DNA of 64,000 bases from Sphingomonas trueperi (GTDB taxonomy: Bacteria; Pseudomonadota; Alphaproteobacteria; Sphingomonadales; Sphingomonadaceae). The notes under the pieces were generated by a model, which had not been told where the DNA came from, did not search any database, and worked only from the letters and a program-made list of their open reading frames with translations. A program made the translations under genes and the position numbers. This document shows positions 56,463-64,000 of the stretch, one piece after another. The stretch covers positions 95,644 to 159,643 of the forward strand of contig NZ_JAATJB010000012.1 of NCBI RefSeq assembly GCF_011927635.1, given 5' to 3'. Position 1 is the stretch's first letter. Each line of letters opens with the position of its first letter.

Positions 56463-57286
56463 GCGTCGTTCGCCTGCTCGTCTTCGGTCCCGGCTATACC
56501 GCGTCGCGGCTGATGGCGGCGGTGCAGGCGGCGGGCGGCCAGGTGGAGACCGTCACCCGCGCCACCTTCGCCGATCGGGCACGTACCCGCGTGGAAATCG
56601 CGGCGGCGACCCACATCCTCTCCAGCATTCCGCCAGGGGATGCCGACCCGGTGCTCGCCGCTTACGGCGCCGAGATCGCGGCAAGCGGCAAGTGGCTGGG
56701 CTATCTCTCCTCGACCGGCGTCTATGGCGATACCGGCGGCGGCTGGGTGGACGAGAGCGCACCGCTCCGGGGGCGGCGCGGCGGCCGGGTCGAGGCGGAT
56801 CTCGGCTGGGGCGCGCTGCCCAATGCGCATGTCTTCCGCTTGCCGGGCATCTACGGCCCCGAACGCTCCGCGCTGGAGCGGATGGCGGCGGGGGCGACGC
56901 GCGTCTATTTCCCCGGCCAGGTGTTCAGCCGGGTGCATGTCGACGATCTGGTCGCAGGCGTGATCGCGGCGTTCGAGGGGCCGCCCGGCGCGTACAACCT
57001 CGCCGACGACCTGCCCGCGCCCCAGGCCGAAGTGCTCGCCTATGCTGCCGAGCTGCTGGGCATCGATCCCGGCCCGGCGGTGAGTCCCGACGAAGTGGAG
57101 CTCAGCGCCGCCTCGCGCGCCTTTTATGCCGAGAACCGGCGGGTGGCGAACGGCAAGGCCAGGCGACTGCTCGGCTGGCGGCCGCGCTATACCGATTACC
57201 GGTTGGGCCTGCGCGCCCTCAAGGCCAGCACCAGCCCGACCAGCACCAGTACGCCGCCGCCCACCGCGAGCAGCGACCAGCGATAG
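56459..57286 (+). CDS. NAD(P)-binding epimerase/dehydratase-like protein (YeeZ type)
   Basis: GTG 56459 gives 275 residues. Extended-SDR features: LLVFGPGYTASRLMAAV (nucleotide loop), YLSSTGVYGDTGGGWVDE with the Ser/Thr-Tyr area, FRLPGIYGPERSALERM and FSRVHVDDLVAGV, GAYNLADDLPAP near the end. This is the YeeZ/YbjT-like epimerase group. The C-terminus ends in a Ser/Thr/Pro tail (STSPTSTSTPPPTASS) coded entirely inside a 91-base antisense overlap with the next gene. Substrate unknown. Confidence 0.83.
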   Translation: MSVVRLLVFGPGYTASRLMAAVQAAGGQVETVTRATFADRARTRVEIAAATHILSSIPPGDADPVLAAYGAEIAASGKWLGYLSSTGVYGDTGGGWVDESAPLRGRRGGRVEADLGWGALPNAHVFRLPGIYGPERSALERMAAGATRVYFPGQVFSRVHVDDLVAGVIAAFEGPPGAYNLADDLPAPQAEVLAYAAELLGIDPGPAVSPDEVELSAASRAFYAENRRVANGKARRLLGWRPRYTDYRLGLRALKASTSPTSTSTPPPTASSDQR

Positions 57287-58113
57287 CCTTCGAACAGCGT
57301 CGAGAGCAGCATCGCGATCACCGGGATCAGCACGCTGGTATAGGCCGCCTTGGCCGGGCCGATGGTGCGGATCAGCTGGAAATAGATGGTGAAGGTGATC
57401 GAGGAGCCGATCACGCCAAGATAGAGGATGCCGAGCAGATAGGCGGGCCGCGTCTCGATCACGGGCGGCCCGACCGTGGCGAGCGCGAAGCCCGCATCGA
57501 GCGCGGCGCCGATCAGCATCGCCCAGCCGAGCGTGGAGGCCATCGGATAGGCCTTGGCGGTGCCGGTCGCCTGCATCACGTTCGCGACCGAGGCGGAGAG
57601 CACCCCCGCCAGCGCGATGCCGATCCCGAGCAGCGCTTCATGCGGGCCGACGGGGTTGAGCCGCGCCTCATGGACGAACAGCAGCGACACGCCCGCCATC
57701 GCCACGACCGAACCGATCAGCAGCTGCCTTCCCATCTTCTGGCCCAGGAAGATCCGCGCCAGGATCGCGTTGGGCACCAGCAGCAGCGCATAGACCACCG
57801 CTACCACACCCGAGGTGACGTGCGCCTCGGCGCGGTAGACGAAGTTGAAGTTGAGCACGAACTGGGCGAGACCCAGGCAGGCGGCAAAGGCAAAGCCGCG
57901 GGCATCGAGCAGCAGCCGGTCGCGTCGGAACGCCGCCCAGAGCAGCGTCGTCACCCCGGCGACGAGGAAGCGATAGCTCACCGACCAGCTTGGCGGCACC
58001 ACCGCCAGCTGGTCCTTGATGACGAGCCAGGTCGAACCCCAGATCAGCGTGACCAGCAGGAACGGAATAAGGACCGTCAGCCGGGCGGAGCGGGGCGTGT
58101 CGGCGCCGATCAC
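57196..58113 (-). CDS. EamA/DMT-family transporter
   Basis: The GTG at 58113 overlaps the ltaE stop as GTGA and gives 305 residues. Ten helices with two EamA repeats: LLVTLIWGSTWLVIKDQL, SYRFLVAGVTTLLWAAF, LGLAQFVLNFNFVYRAEA and VIGSSITFTIYFQLIRTIGPAKA with AAYTSVLIPVIAML. Members usually export amino acids or metabolites. Here the operon with egtB, egtD and ltaE suggests an amino-acid-related substrate. It converges on the epimerase-like gene and overlaps it by 91 bases. Confidence 0.9.
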   Translation of the reverse strand: MIGADTPRSARLTVLIPFLLVTLIWGSTWLVIKDQLAVVPPSWSVSYRFLVAGVTTLLWAAFRRDRLLLDARGFAFAACLGLAQFVLNFNFVYRAEAHVTSGVVAVVYALLLVPNAILARIFLGQKMGRQLLIGSVVAMAGVSLLFVHEARLNPVGPHEALLGIGIALAGVLSASVANVMQATGTAKAYPMASTLGWAMLIGAALDAGFALATVGPPVIETRPAYLLGILYLGVIGSSITFTIYFQLIRTIGPAKAAYTSVLIPVIAMLLSTLFEGYRWSLLAVGGGVLVLVGLVLALRARRPNR

Positions 58114-59111
58114 AGCGCCGCGATCGCCTGGGCCAGCGGCCGGATCGCGTCCTCCGCCTGGTCCCAGCTGGTGACGAGGCGCACCTCGCCCTCGGCCCAG
58201 TCGTAGAAGTCGAAGCCGAGCGCGCGCAAGGCTTCGGCTTCCGCCGGGTTTGCCTTCAGGAACACTTCGTTCGCCTGCACCGGGTGCACCAGCCGGTCGC
58301 CTGCCGCTTCGGCCAGCAGCCGCGCCCCGGCATTGGCGGCGCGGGCGTTGGCGAGCCACACATCGTTCTCCAGCATCGCCAGCAGCTGCGCGGCGAGATA
58401 GCGGCCTTTGGAGAAGAGCAGCCCGGCGCGCTTGCGGCGGTAGAGCGTCACATCGGCCAGTTCGGGGCGGAAGAACACCAGCGCCTCGGCGCTCATGCCG
58501 CCATTCTTGACGAAGCCGAAGCTCAGCGCGTCGACGCCCGCGCGCCAGGTAACGTCGCCCGGATGGCAGCCGAGATGCGCCACGGCGTTGGCGAAGCGCG
58601 CCCCGTCCATGTGCAGGCCGAGCTTGCGCGCCTTGGCGAGGTCGCCGATCGCCGCCACTTCGTCGGGCGTATAGACCAGACCGTACTCGGTCGCGTTGGT
58701 GATCGAAATCGCGTGCGGCTGCACTTGATGCACGTCGTTGCGGATCGGGTCGACCACTGCATGGATCGCCTCGGGGGTCAGCTTGGCGCCCGGGCCGGCG
58801 GCGGTGAGCAGCTTCGCGCCGTGCGTGTAGAATTCGGGCGCACCGCCCTCGTCGCAGTTGATGTGCGCGTCGCGGTGGCAGACGATGCCGCCATGCGGGG
58901 GGCAGAGCGCGGTCAGCGCCAGGCAGTTCGCCGCGGTGCCGGTAGGCACCCACAGCGCGCGGACTTGCGTTCCGAACAGATCGGAAAAGGCGCCGTCGAG
59001 CCGCTTCGACCAGGCATCGCCGTCATAGGCGGTGTCGAGCGTATTCGCCTCGACCAGCGCCTGGAGCACAGGCGGGCAGACGGCGGCGGCATTGTCCGAG
59101 AAGAAGCGCAT
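58110..59111 (-). CDS. ltaE: Low-specificity L-threonine aldolase
   Basis: The ATG at 59111 (AAGGA eight bases upstream) gives 333 residues. A PLP fold-type I enzyme splitting threonine into glycine and acetaldehyde. Features: MRFFSDNAAAVCPPVL, VPTGTAANCLALTAL, HRDAHINCDEGGAPEF, the PLP Lys in LSFGFVKNGGMSAE, and FSKGRYLAAQLLAML. It is 43 bases after egtD and shares a coupled end with the EamA gene. Confidence 0.93.
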   Translation of the reverse strand: MRFFSDNAAAVCPPVLQALVEANTLDTAYDGDAWSKRLDGAFSDLFGTQVRALWVPTGTAANCLALTALCPPHGGIVCHRDAHINCDEGGAPEFYTHGAKLLTAAGPGAKLTPEAIHAVVDPIRNDVHQVQPHAISITNATEYGLVYTPDEVAAIGDLAKARKLGLHMDGARFANAVAHLGCHPGDVTWRAGVDALSFGFVKNGGMSAEALVFFRPELADVTLYRRKRAGLLFSKGRYLAAQLLAMLENDVWLANARAANAGARLLAEAAGDRLVHPVQANEVFLKANPAEAEALRALGFDFYDWAEGEVRLVTSWDQAEDAIRPLAQAIAAL

Positions 59112-59154
59112 GGCCAAGTCCTTGCGGCCTGGCACACGCCCGGTCAACGGTCTG

Positions 59155-60132
59155 TTACGGCGCCCGACGCAGCGGCTGGGCCTCGCAGAGGATCAGCGCG
59201 AACCAGTCCTTGTCGTCGGTCCATTGTTCGATCGGCGTCCAGCCGCCCGCGCGGAGCAGCTGGCGCGCGCCGTTGGGGCCGTATTTGTGGCTGTTCTCGG
59301 TGTGGATCGTCTCGCCCGCCGCCATGCTGAACGGGCGGCCGTCGACGGTGAAGTCGACATCGCGCTGCGCCTCGAGATGCATTTCGATCCGGGCATAGTC
59401 GGCGTTCCAGATGGCGCGGTGGCGGAAGGCGTCGACCGGGATCGTCCCGTCCAGCTCGCGGTTGATCCGGCTCAGCAGGTTGAGGTTGAACGCCGCGGTT
59501 ACGCCCGCTGCATCGTCATAGGCTGGGACGAGGATCTCGGGCGACTTCACCCGGTCCATCCCGATCAGCAGTCGTGCGCCTTCGCCCAGCCATTCGCGCA
59601 TCGCGCGCAGCAGGTCGACCGCGTGCCAGGCGTTCATGTTGCCGATCGTCGAGCCGGGGAAGAAGCCGAGCTTGGGCATCTTCGCCACCTGCTCGGGCAG
59701 CGGCACGGGCCGCAGGAAATCTGCCTCCACCGGATAGACGGGCAGGCCAGGGAATGCCTGCGAGAGCTGGGCGGCGGAATGACGAAGGAACTCGCCCGAA
59801 ATGTCGATCGGCACATAAGCGGCCGGTTCGATCGCGCGGAGCAGCCGCGGCGTCTTCACCGACGAACCCGAGCCGAACTCCACCACCGCCGCATTGGGCG
59901 CGGCAAGGTCGCCCAGCGCGCCCGAGATCGATTCGAGCAGTGCCGTCTCGGTGCGCGTCGGGTAATATTCGGGAAGCTCGGTGATCTCCTCGAACAGTTC
60001 CGAGCCGCGGCGGTCGTAGAACCAGCGCGCCGGGATCGCGCGCGGGCTGGCGGCGAGGCCGGTCAGCACGTCGGCGCGGAAATGGGGGTCGGCAAGGCTG
60101 GCCTGGCCGTCTTCGAGTTCCTGCTTGAGCAT
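59155..60132 (-). CDS. egtD: L-histidine N(alpha)-methyltransferase
   Basis: A 325-residue SAM enzyme that makes hercynine (trimethylhistidine), the first step to ergothioneine. Visible features are the N-terminal PARWFYDRRGSELFEEITELP and YYPTRTETALLE, the SAM loop VVEFGSGSSVKTPRLL, FFPGSTIGNMNAWHAV and the C-terminal ENSHKYGPNGARQLL. Its ATG overlaps the egtB stop (TGATG), so the two genes are coupled. Confidence 0.97.
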   Translation of the reverse strand: MLKQELEDGQASLADPHFRADVLTGLAASPRAIPARWFYDRRGSELFEEITELPEYYPTRTETALLESISGALGDLAAPNAAVVEFGSGSSVKTPRLLRAIEPAAYVPIDISGEFLRHSAAQLSQAFPGLPVYPVEADFLRPVPLPEQVAKMPKLGFFPGSTIGNMNAWHAVDLLRAMREWLGEGARLLIGMDRVKSPEILVPAYDDAAGVTAAFNLNLLSRINRELDGTIPVDAFRHRAIWNADYARIEMHLEAQRDVDFTVDGRPFSMAAGETIHTENSHKYGPNGARQLLRAGGWTPIEQWTDDKDWFALILCEAQPLRRAP

Positions 60133-61403
60133 CAGAGGTCCTTCGCCAGACGCACGCCGGTGAACTGCCAGCGCTGATGGGGGTAGAAGAAATTGCGGTA
60201 GCTGGCGCGCACATGGCCGCGCGGGGTGGCGCAGCTGCCGCCGCGCAGCACGAACTGCCCGCTCATGAACTTGCCGTTATATTCGCCGACCGCGCCCTCG
60301 GCAGTGCGGAAGCCGGGATAGGGGCGATAGGCGCTGCCGGTCCATTCCCACACATCGCCGAACCAGGCGGGGCCGCCCGTCGACGGGCGCGGTTCGACCG
60401 GGCCGGCAGCATCGAGCTGGTTGCCCGAGCGCGGATCGGCGCCGGCCGCCGCGGCCTCCCATTCGAACTCGGTCGGCAGCCTGGCACCGGCCCAGCTGGC
60501 ATAGGCGTCCGCCTCGAAGAAGCTGACATGGGTGACCGGCGCGGCCGGATCGATCGGGCGGCGGCCGTCGAGCCCGAAGCGGGTCCAGACGCCGTCGACC
60601 TGCTGCCAGTAGAGCGGCGCGGTGATGCGGTTGGCCTGCACCCAGGCCCAGCCGTCCGACAGCCAGTGGCGCGGATCGGCATAGCCGCCAGCGGCGATGA
60701 ACGCCGCCCATTCGCCATTGGTCACAGTGCGATCGGCCAGCGCATGCGGGGGAAGAAGGGTGGGGTGGCGTGGGGTCTCGCAGTCAAAGGCGAAGCCCGC
60801 CAGGTCCTCGGGCATATCGATGCCCGCGCTGACTTGGCCCGCAGCACCTTCGATCCAGCCGATCGGTCCGGGCATCGCCACCGGCACCTTGGCCGCGCCC
60901 GGCCACATCGCCGGCTCGAGCGGGTTGACCGAGAAATGGTGGAGAATGTCGGTGAGCAGCAGTTCCTGGTGCTGCTGCTCGTGCTGGCAGCCGAGCGCGA
61001 TCAGCGTCAGCGCCTCGGCCGGCAGCATCGGCATCGCCTCGACGATTGCCTTATCCACCGCCGCGCGATAGGCTTGGACCTCGTCCAGCGTCGGGCGCGA
61101 GAGCATGCCGCGGCGGGAACGGGCGTGGCGCTGCCCCTCGGCCTCATAATAGCTGTTGAACAGGAACGGCCAGCGCTCGTCGAACAGGCGATAGGTGGGG
61201 ACATGGTCGCGCAGCACGAAGGTCTCGAAGAACCAGGTCGTATGCGCGAGGTGCCACTTTGCCGGGGAGGCGTCGTCCATCGACTGGAGCGTCGCATCGG
61301 CATCGGAGAGCGGCGCCACCAGCGCGGTGCTGAGCGCGCGGACGCCCGCGAACTGCGCCGCCAGGGCGTCCGGGGTGGCGGCAGTGGCGGGCATCGTTCG
61401 CAT
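60132..61403 (-). CDS. egtB: Hercynine oxygenase/sulfoxide synthase
   Basis: A 423-residue enzyme of the DinB plus formylglycine-generating-enzyme fold. It joins hercynine with a thiol (gamma-glutamylcysteine or cysteine) using iron and O2. Features: KWHLAHTTWFFETFVL and GCQHEQQHQELLLTD give the three-His iron site, then an FGE-sulfatase domain (about 180-420) with WGAFIAAGGY-like stretch, ARLPTEFEWEAAAAG, GDVWEWTGSAYRPYPGF and VLRGGSCATPRGHVRASYRNF. ATG 61403 has AGGAG seven bases upstream. Starts the egt operon. Confidence 0.97.
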   Translation of the reverse strand: MRTMPATAATPDALAAQFAGVRALSTALVAPLSDADATLQSMDDASPAKWHLAHTTWFFETFVLRDHVPTYRLFDERWPFLFNSYYEAEGQRHARSRRGMLSRPTLDEVQAYRAAVDKAIVEAMPMLPAEALTLIALGCQHEQQHQELLLTDILHHFSVNPLEPAMWPGAAKVPVAMPGPIGWIEGAAGQVSAGIDMPEDLAGFAFDCETPRHPTLLPPHALADRTVTNGEWAAFIAAGGYADPRHWLSDGWAWVQANRITAPLYWQQVDGVWTRFGLDGRRPIDPAAPVTHVSFFEADAYASWAGARLPTEFEWEAAAAGADPRSGNQLDAAGPVEPRPSTGGPAWFGDVWEWTGSAYRPYPGFRTAEGAVGEYNGKFMSGQFVLRGGSCATPRGHVRASYRNFFYPHQRWQFTGVRLAKDL

Positions 61404-61467
61404 TCTGTTCTCCTACCGCAGACCGGCTGCCGGGGCAACCCATACGGAGGGATGCGCACAGCAACGG

Positions 61468-62034
61468 CTATTGGTTACGAGGTCCCCCAGGGACCCACAA
61501 AACGTCCGCGGCTCCCTTTTGGTTCATGGTGCGGGCGGCGACGAACAAAAAATCTGAAAGTCTATTGAGATAGATGAGCGCGTTGCTGCTCAGCGTCCCC
61601 TGGTCGTTGGCGGCAACCGCGGCACGTTCGGCACGGCGGGTGATGGCGCGGGCGAGGTGGATCGCTGCCGCCGCCGGGCTGCCGCCGGGCAGGACGAAGC
61701 TGTTGAGCGGTTGGAGATCGTCGTTGAGCGTGTCGATCGCGGCTTCCAGCCATGCGATTTGTTCGGGCGTGATCCGCAGCGCGCCCTCACCATTTCCCGG
61801 CGTGGCGAGATCGGCGCCGAGATCGAACAGGTCGTTCTGGATGCGAGCGAGCGTGGCGTCGAGCGGATCGCCGGGCGCGAGCGTGGTGCGCGCGACGCCG
61901 ATCGCGCTGTTCGCCTCGTCGACATCGCCGATCGTCTCCATTCGGGCCGAGGCCTTGGAAACGCGCGAGCCGTCCGCAAGGCCGGTGGTGCCGGCGTCGC
62001 CGGTGCGGGTGTAGATCTTGTTGAGCTTGACCAT
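61468..62034 (-). CDS. Cob(I)yrinic acid a,c-diamide adenosyltransferase (PduO type)
   Basis: ATG 62034 gives 188 residues, the usual length. It makes adenosylcobalamin from cob(I)alamin and ATP. Features are the N-terminal KIYTRTGDAGTTGLADGSRV, the middle ITRRAERAAVAANDQGT with the conserved RR...E, and the C-terminal ALIYLNRLSDFLFVAART. The frame is open further upstream (to 62763) but the family start is at 62034. No other cobalamin gene is near. 64 bases before egtB; may be cotranscribed. Confidence 0.93.
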   Translation of the reverse strand: MVKLNKIYTRTGDAGTTGLADGSRVSKASARMETIGDVDEANSAIGVARTTLAPGDPLDATLARIQNDLFDLGADLATPGNGEGALRITPEQIAWLEAAIDTLNDDLQPLNSFVLPGGSPAAAAIHLARAITRRAERAAVAANDQGTLSSNALIYLNRLSDFLFVAARTMNQKGAADVLWVPGGPRNQ

Positions 62035-62148
62035 GGGTAGGGAAGGTACGGTGGACGCGCCGCCGAGGCTAGCGTCTTCAGGGGAAGCGGCGGAACCCCT
62101 TGATAGTGCGACCGTTCGAAGGACCTGCCTCGTCTGGGGAGACGTCCC

Positions 62149-62589
62149 GTGCCCGATCCCGTACCGCTTCGCACCCGATCCTATGGCCTGCCGCTGCACC
62201 CGATCGTGCTGGGATTGCCCTTTGTGTGCTTCTTCGCAGGCATGATCGCCGACATCGCCTATTTCCGCAGCTACGACATTGCGTGGAAGAATTTCGCCGA
62301 CTGGCTGATCGCCGGGGGCATGGTGCTCGGCGCGCTCGGCGCCATCGTAGGGATCGTCGATCTGGTGCGGCCGACGGTGCGGGCGAACCGACTGCTGGTC
62401 CCGTATGCGATCGCCTATGCCGTCGCCATGGTGTTGGCACTGCTCAACAATTTCATCCACAGCCGCGATGCCTACGGCGCGATGCCGGCGGGGCTGATCC
62501 TGTCGGTGCTGACCGTGCTCGTGCTGACCGGCGCCTCGGCGCTCGGCGCGATCCTGCTGCGCCAGAGCCGTTTCGGAGGGTTCCGCTGA
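62149..62589 (+). CDS. DUF2231 membrane protein
   Basis: GTG 62149 with GGGGAG eight bases upstream gives 146 residues. Four helices: HPIVLGLPFVCFFAGMIADI, WLIAGGMVLGALGAIVGIVDLV, LLVPYAIAYAVAMVLALLNNF and LILSVLTVLVLTGASALGAILL. The pattern and the RSYGLPLHPIVLG start match DUF2231. Its stop overlaps the ATG of the following sugar-dehydrogenase-like lipoprotein (TGATG). A known link of DUF2231 with sorbosone-dehydrogenase-like genes suggests a joint electron-transfer role. Confidence 0.87.
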   Translation: MPDPVPLRTRSYGLPLHPIVLGLPFVCFFAGMIADIAYFRSYDIAWKNFADWLIAGGMVLGALGAIVGIVDLVRPTVRANRLLVPYAIAYAVAMVLALLNNFIHSRDAYGAMPAGLILSVLTVLVLTGASALGAILLRQSRFGGFR

Positions 62590-63881
62590 TGCGTGCACTG
62601 CTTCTCGCCGCGGGCGCCACGCTCGCGCTCGCCGGATGCGCCAGCAAGGGCGGCGATACCAGCCAGCAGATCGGCGGCGATCCCAAGCTGCCGGAGATCC
62701 AGCAATATCTCGTGCCGCCGATGCACGTGGTGCCGCCCGCCCCCTGGGGGTCGGCCAAGCCAAAGGTACCGGCGGGCATGAAGGTCCAGGCCTTCGCCAC
62801 GGGCCTCGCCAAGCCGCGCTCGGTCTACACCCTGCCCAATGGCGACGTGCTGGTGGTCGAGACCGACGGCCCGTCCGAGCCGATTCATCGGCCCAAGGAC
62901 GTGGTGATGAACCTCATCCAGGCGCACGCCCATGGCGGCGGCAAGGCGGGAATGGACGTCATCCTGCTGCGCGACGCGAACGGCGACGGCGTACCCGAGC
63001 TCAAGACCAAGTTCCTCACCGGGCTCAACTCGCCGTTCGGCGTGGCGCTGGTCGGCGGGGATCTCTACGTCGCCAATACCGATGCGATCCTGCGCTTCCC
63101 GTATCAGACGGGGCAAACCAGCATCACCGCGGCGGGCACCAGGCTGGTCGACCTGCCCGGCGGCCCGATCGACCACCACTGGACCAAGAGCCTCGTCGCC
63201 AGCCCCGACGGCACCAAGCTCTATGTCGGGGTGGGGTCGAACAGCAACATCACCGAGAACGGCATGGATGCCGAGCGCGGCCGCGCCGCGATCTGGGAAG
63301 TCGATCGCGCGAGCGGCGCCCACCGGCTCTATGGTACCGGGCTGCGCAATCCCAACGGGCTGCAGTTCGAGCCGCTGACCAACGTGCTGTGGACCGTGGT
63401 CAACGAGCGCGACGAGCTGGGGCCGGACCTGGTGCCGGATTACCTGACGTCGGTGCGCGACGGCGGCTTCTATGGCTGGCCGTACAGCTATTGGGGCCAG
63501 CATGTCGATCCGCGGGTGAAGCCGCAGCGGCCGGACCTCGTCGCCAAGGCGATCAAGCCCGATTACAGCCTGAGCAGCCATGTCGCGCCGCTGGGGATGG
63601 TGTTTGCCGCCAACGCGGTCGCGCTACCGCCGCAGTGGCGCTCGGGCGCGTTCATCGGCGAGCATGGCAGCTGGGATCGCGGCCATCTCAACGGCTACAA
63701 GGTGATCTATGTGCCGTTCGCCGAGGGACGCCCCTCCGGCAAGGCGGTCGACGTGGTGACCGGATTCGTCGAGGGCGAGACGGCGCATGGCCGCCCGGTG
63801 GGGCTGGGGCTCGATAGGACCGGCGCGCTGCTGATCGCCGACGATCTCGGCAACACGGTGTGGCGGGTCAGCGGCGGCTGA
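62589..63881 (+). CDS. Sorbosone-dehydrogenase-like PQQ/six-bladed propeller lipoprotein
   Basis: ATG 62589 gives 430 residues. Lipobox ATLALAGC (Cys at about 17) indicates a lipoprotein. The rest is the glucose/sorbosone dehydrogenase propeller: FATGLAKPRSVYTLPNGDVLVVE, LTGLNSPFGVALVGGDLYVAN, the conserved GTGLRNPNGLQFEPLT and DGGFYGWPYSYWGQHVDPRV, and GLGLDRTGALLIADDLGNTVWRV. Members oxidise aldoses or are PQQ-dependent. A PQQ cofactor is assumed from the family, not shown. It is coupled to DUF2231. Confidence 0.9.
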   Translation: MRALLLAAGATLALAGCASKGGDTSQQIGGDPKLPEIQQYLVPPMHVVPPAPWGSAKPKVPAGMKVQAFATGLAKPRSVYTLPNGDVLVVETDGPSEPIHRPKDVVMNLIQAHAHGGGKAGMDVILLRDANGDGVPELKTKFLTGLNSPFGVALVGGDLYVANTDAILRFPYQTGQTSITAAGTRLVDLPGGPIDHHWTKSLVASPDGTKLYVGVGSNSNITENGMDAERGRAAIWEVDRASGAHRLYGTGLRNPNGLQFEPLTNVLWTVVNERDELGPDLVPDYLTSVRDGGFYGWPYSYWGQHVDPRVKPQRPDLVAKAIKPDYSLSSHVAPLGMVFAANAVALPPQWRSGAFIGEHGSWDRGHLNGYKVIYVPFAEGRPSGKAVDVVTGFVEGETAHGRPVGLGLDRTGALLIADDLGNTVWRVSGG

Positions 63882-63899
63882 CGCTACGCTTCTAGCCTT

Positions 63900-64000
63900 A
63901 CCCGTAAACCTGATGGGGTGGACGCCCCCCGACGGCATCAATGTGCCAGAGTGGAGGTGTTGAAGCACCACTGAGGGAGGCGTCCGTGTCGCAGGTTATC
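63900..64000 (+). mobile_element. Likely left part of an IS110-type element (cut by window edge)
   Basis: GTG 63986, with GAGGGAGG five bases upstream, opens V-S-Q-V-I and the window ends. This start resembles IS110-family transposases, which begin MSxVITIGLDLAK. The about 85-base leader before it carries no ORF and reads like an IS noncoding end. The element edge near 63900 is a guess. The call rests on only five residues, so confidence is low. Confidence 0.35.

Overview
The window is a high-GC, densely coding chromosomal segment of an alphaproteobacterium, most likely a sphingomonad (Sphingomonadaceae). The evidence is a FixL/FixJ pair with a typical haem-PAS sensor, an aa3-type cta operon carrying DUF983 and SURF1, hslV-hslU, the pyrE-pdxJ-acpS-lepB string, two TonB-dependent receptors, many secreted peptidases, and intergenic palindromic repeats of the CGTCATCCCGGCGAAAGC type. 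Almost all genes look like ordinary core or lineage genes. No prophage, CRISPR array or large island is visible, and no stretch longer than 300 bases lacks a gene.

Layout. 1-6.3 kb: an edge-truncated glycosyltransferase-like gene, a STAS-like protein, a secreted DUF1593 hydrolase, tgt, a two-part cupin protein, a 53-residue Cys4 protein and a concentrative nucleoside transporter. 6.3-8.7 kb: fixL-fixJ diverging from a 38-residue membrane microprotein, with an FNR/FixK-type palindrome between them. 8.7-14.1 kb: ROK sugar kinase, tRNA-Pro(GGG), hslV, hslU and oligopeptidase B. 14.1-20.7 kb: lipoprotein, gloB-gloA, TPR protein, alpha/beta hydrolase, a 44-residue membrane protein, an M48 peptidase with its DUF898 partner, and a YpfJ-like zinc peptidase. 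20.7-25.6 kb: patatin, 3-hydroxybutyrate dehydrogenase, DUF4893 lipoprotein, M20 amidohydrolase and an HHH-domain membrane protein. 25.7-34.7 kb: cytochrome c oxidase genes split into two blocks by an oppositely oriented siderophore-type receptor. 34.9-41.5 kb: pyrE-pdxJ-acpS-lepB, an AI-2E permease, maiA and a second receptor. 41.5-46.9 kb: a cell-envelope glycosyltransferase cluster. 47.2-53.0 kb: PhoD phosphatase, UbiB-family kinase and pepN. 53.2-57.3 kb: two tandem M28 peptidases and an epimerase-like protein. 57.2-62.0 kb: egtB-egtD (ergothioneine), threonine aldolase, an EamA exporter and a cobalamin adenosyltransferase. 62.1-64.0 kb: DUF2231 and a sorbosone-dehydrogenase-like lipoprotein, then what looks like the first few bases of an IS110-type transposase unit.

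Several genes work together. FixL/FixJ and the FixK-like box suggest oxygen control of the microprotein. CtaC/D/E with CtaB/CtaG/SURF1 build the terminal oxidase. GloA/GloB detoxify methylglyoxal, HslU/HslV form an ATP-dependent protease, and EgtB/EgtD are the core of ergothioneine synthesis. Many genes are translationally coupled (ATGA, GTGA or TGATG overlaps), and four convergent gene pairs overlap at their 3' ends.

The best leads are the FixK-box microprotein, the receptor that splits the cta operon, the egtBD-ltaE-EamA operon, the antisense 3' overlaps, and GC-rich mosaic repeats that lie inside operons and in one case supply a Shine-Dalgarno sequence. All calls are from reading the sequence; no database search was run.
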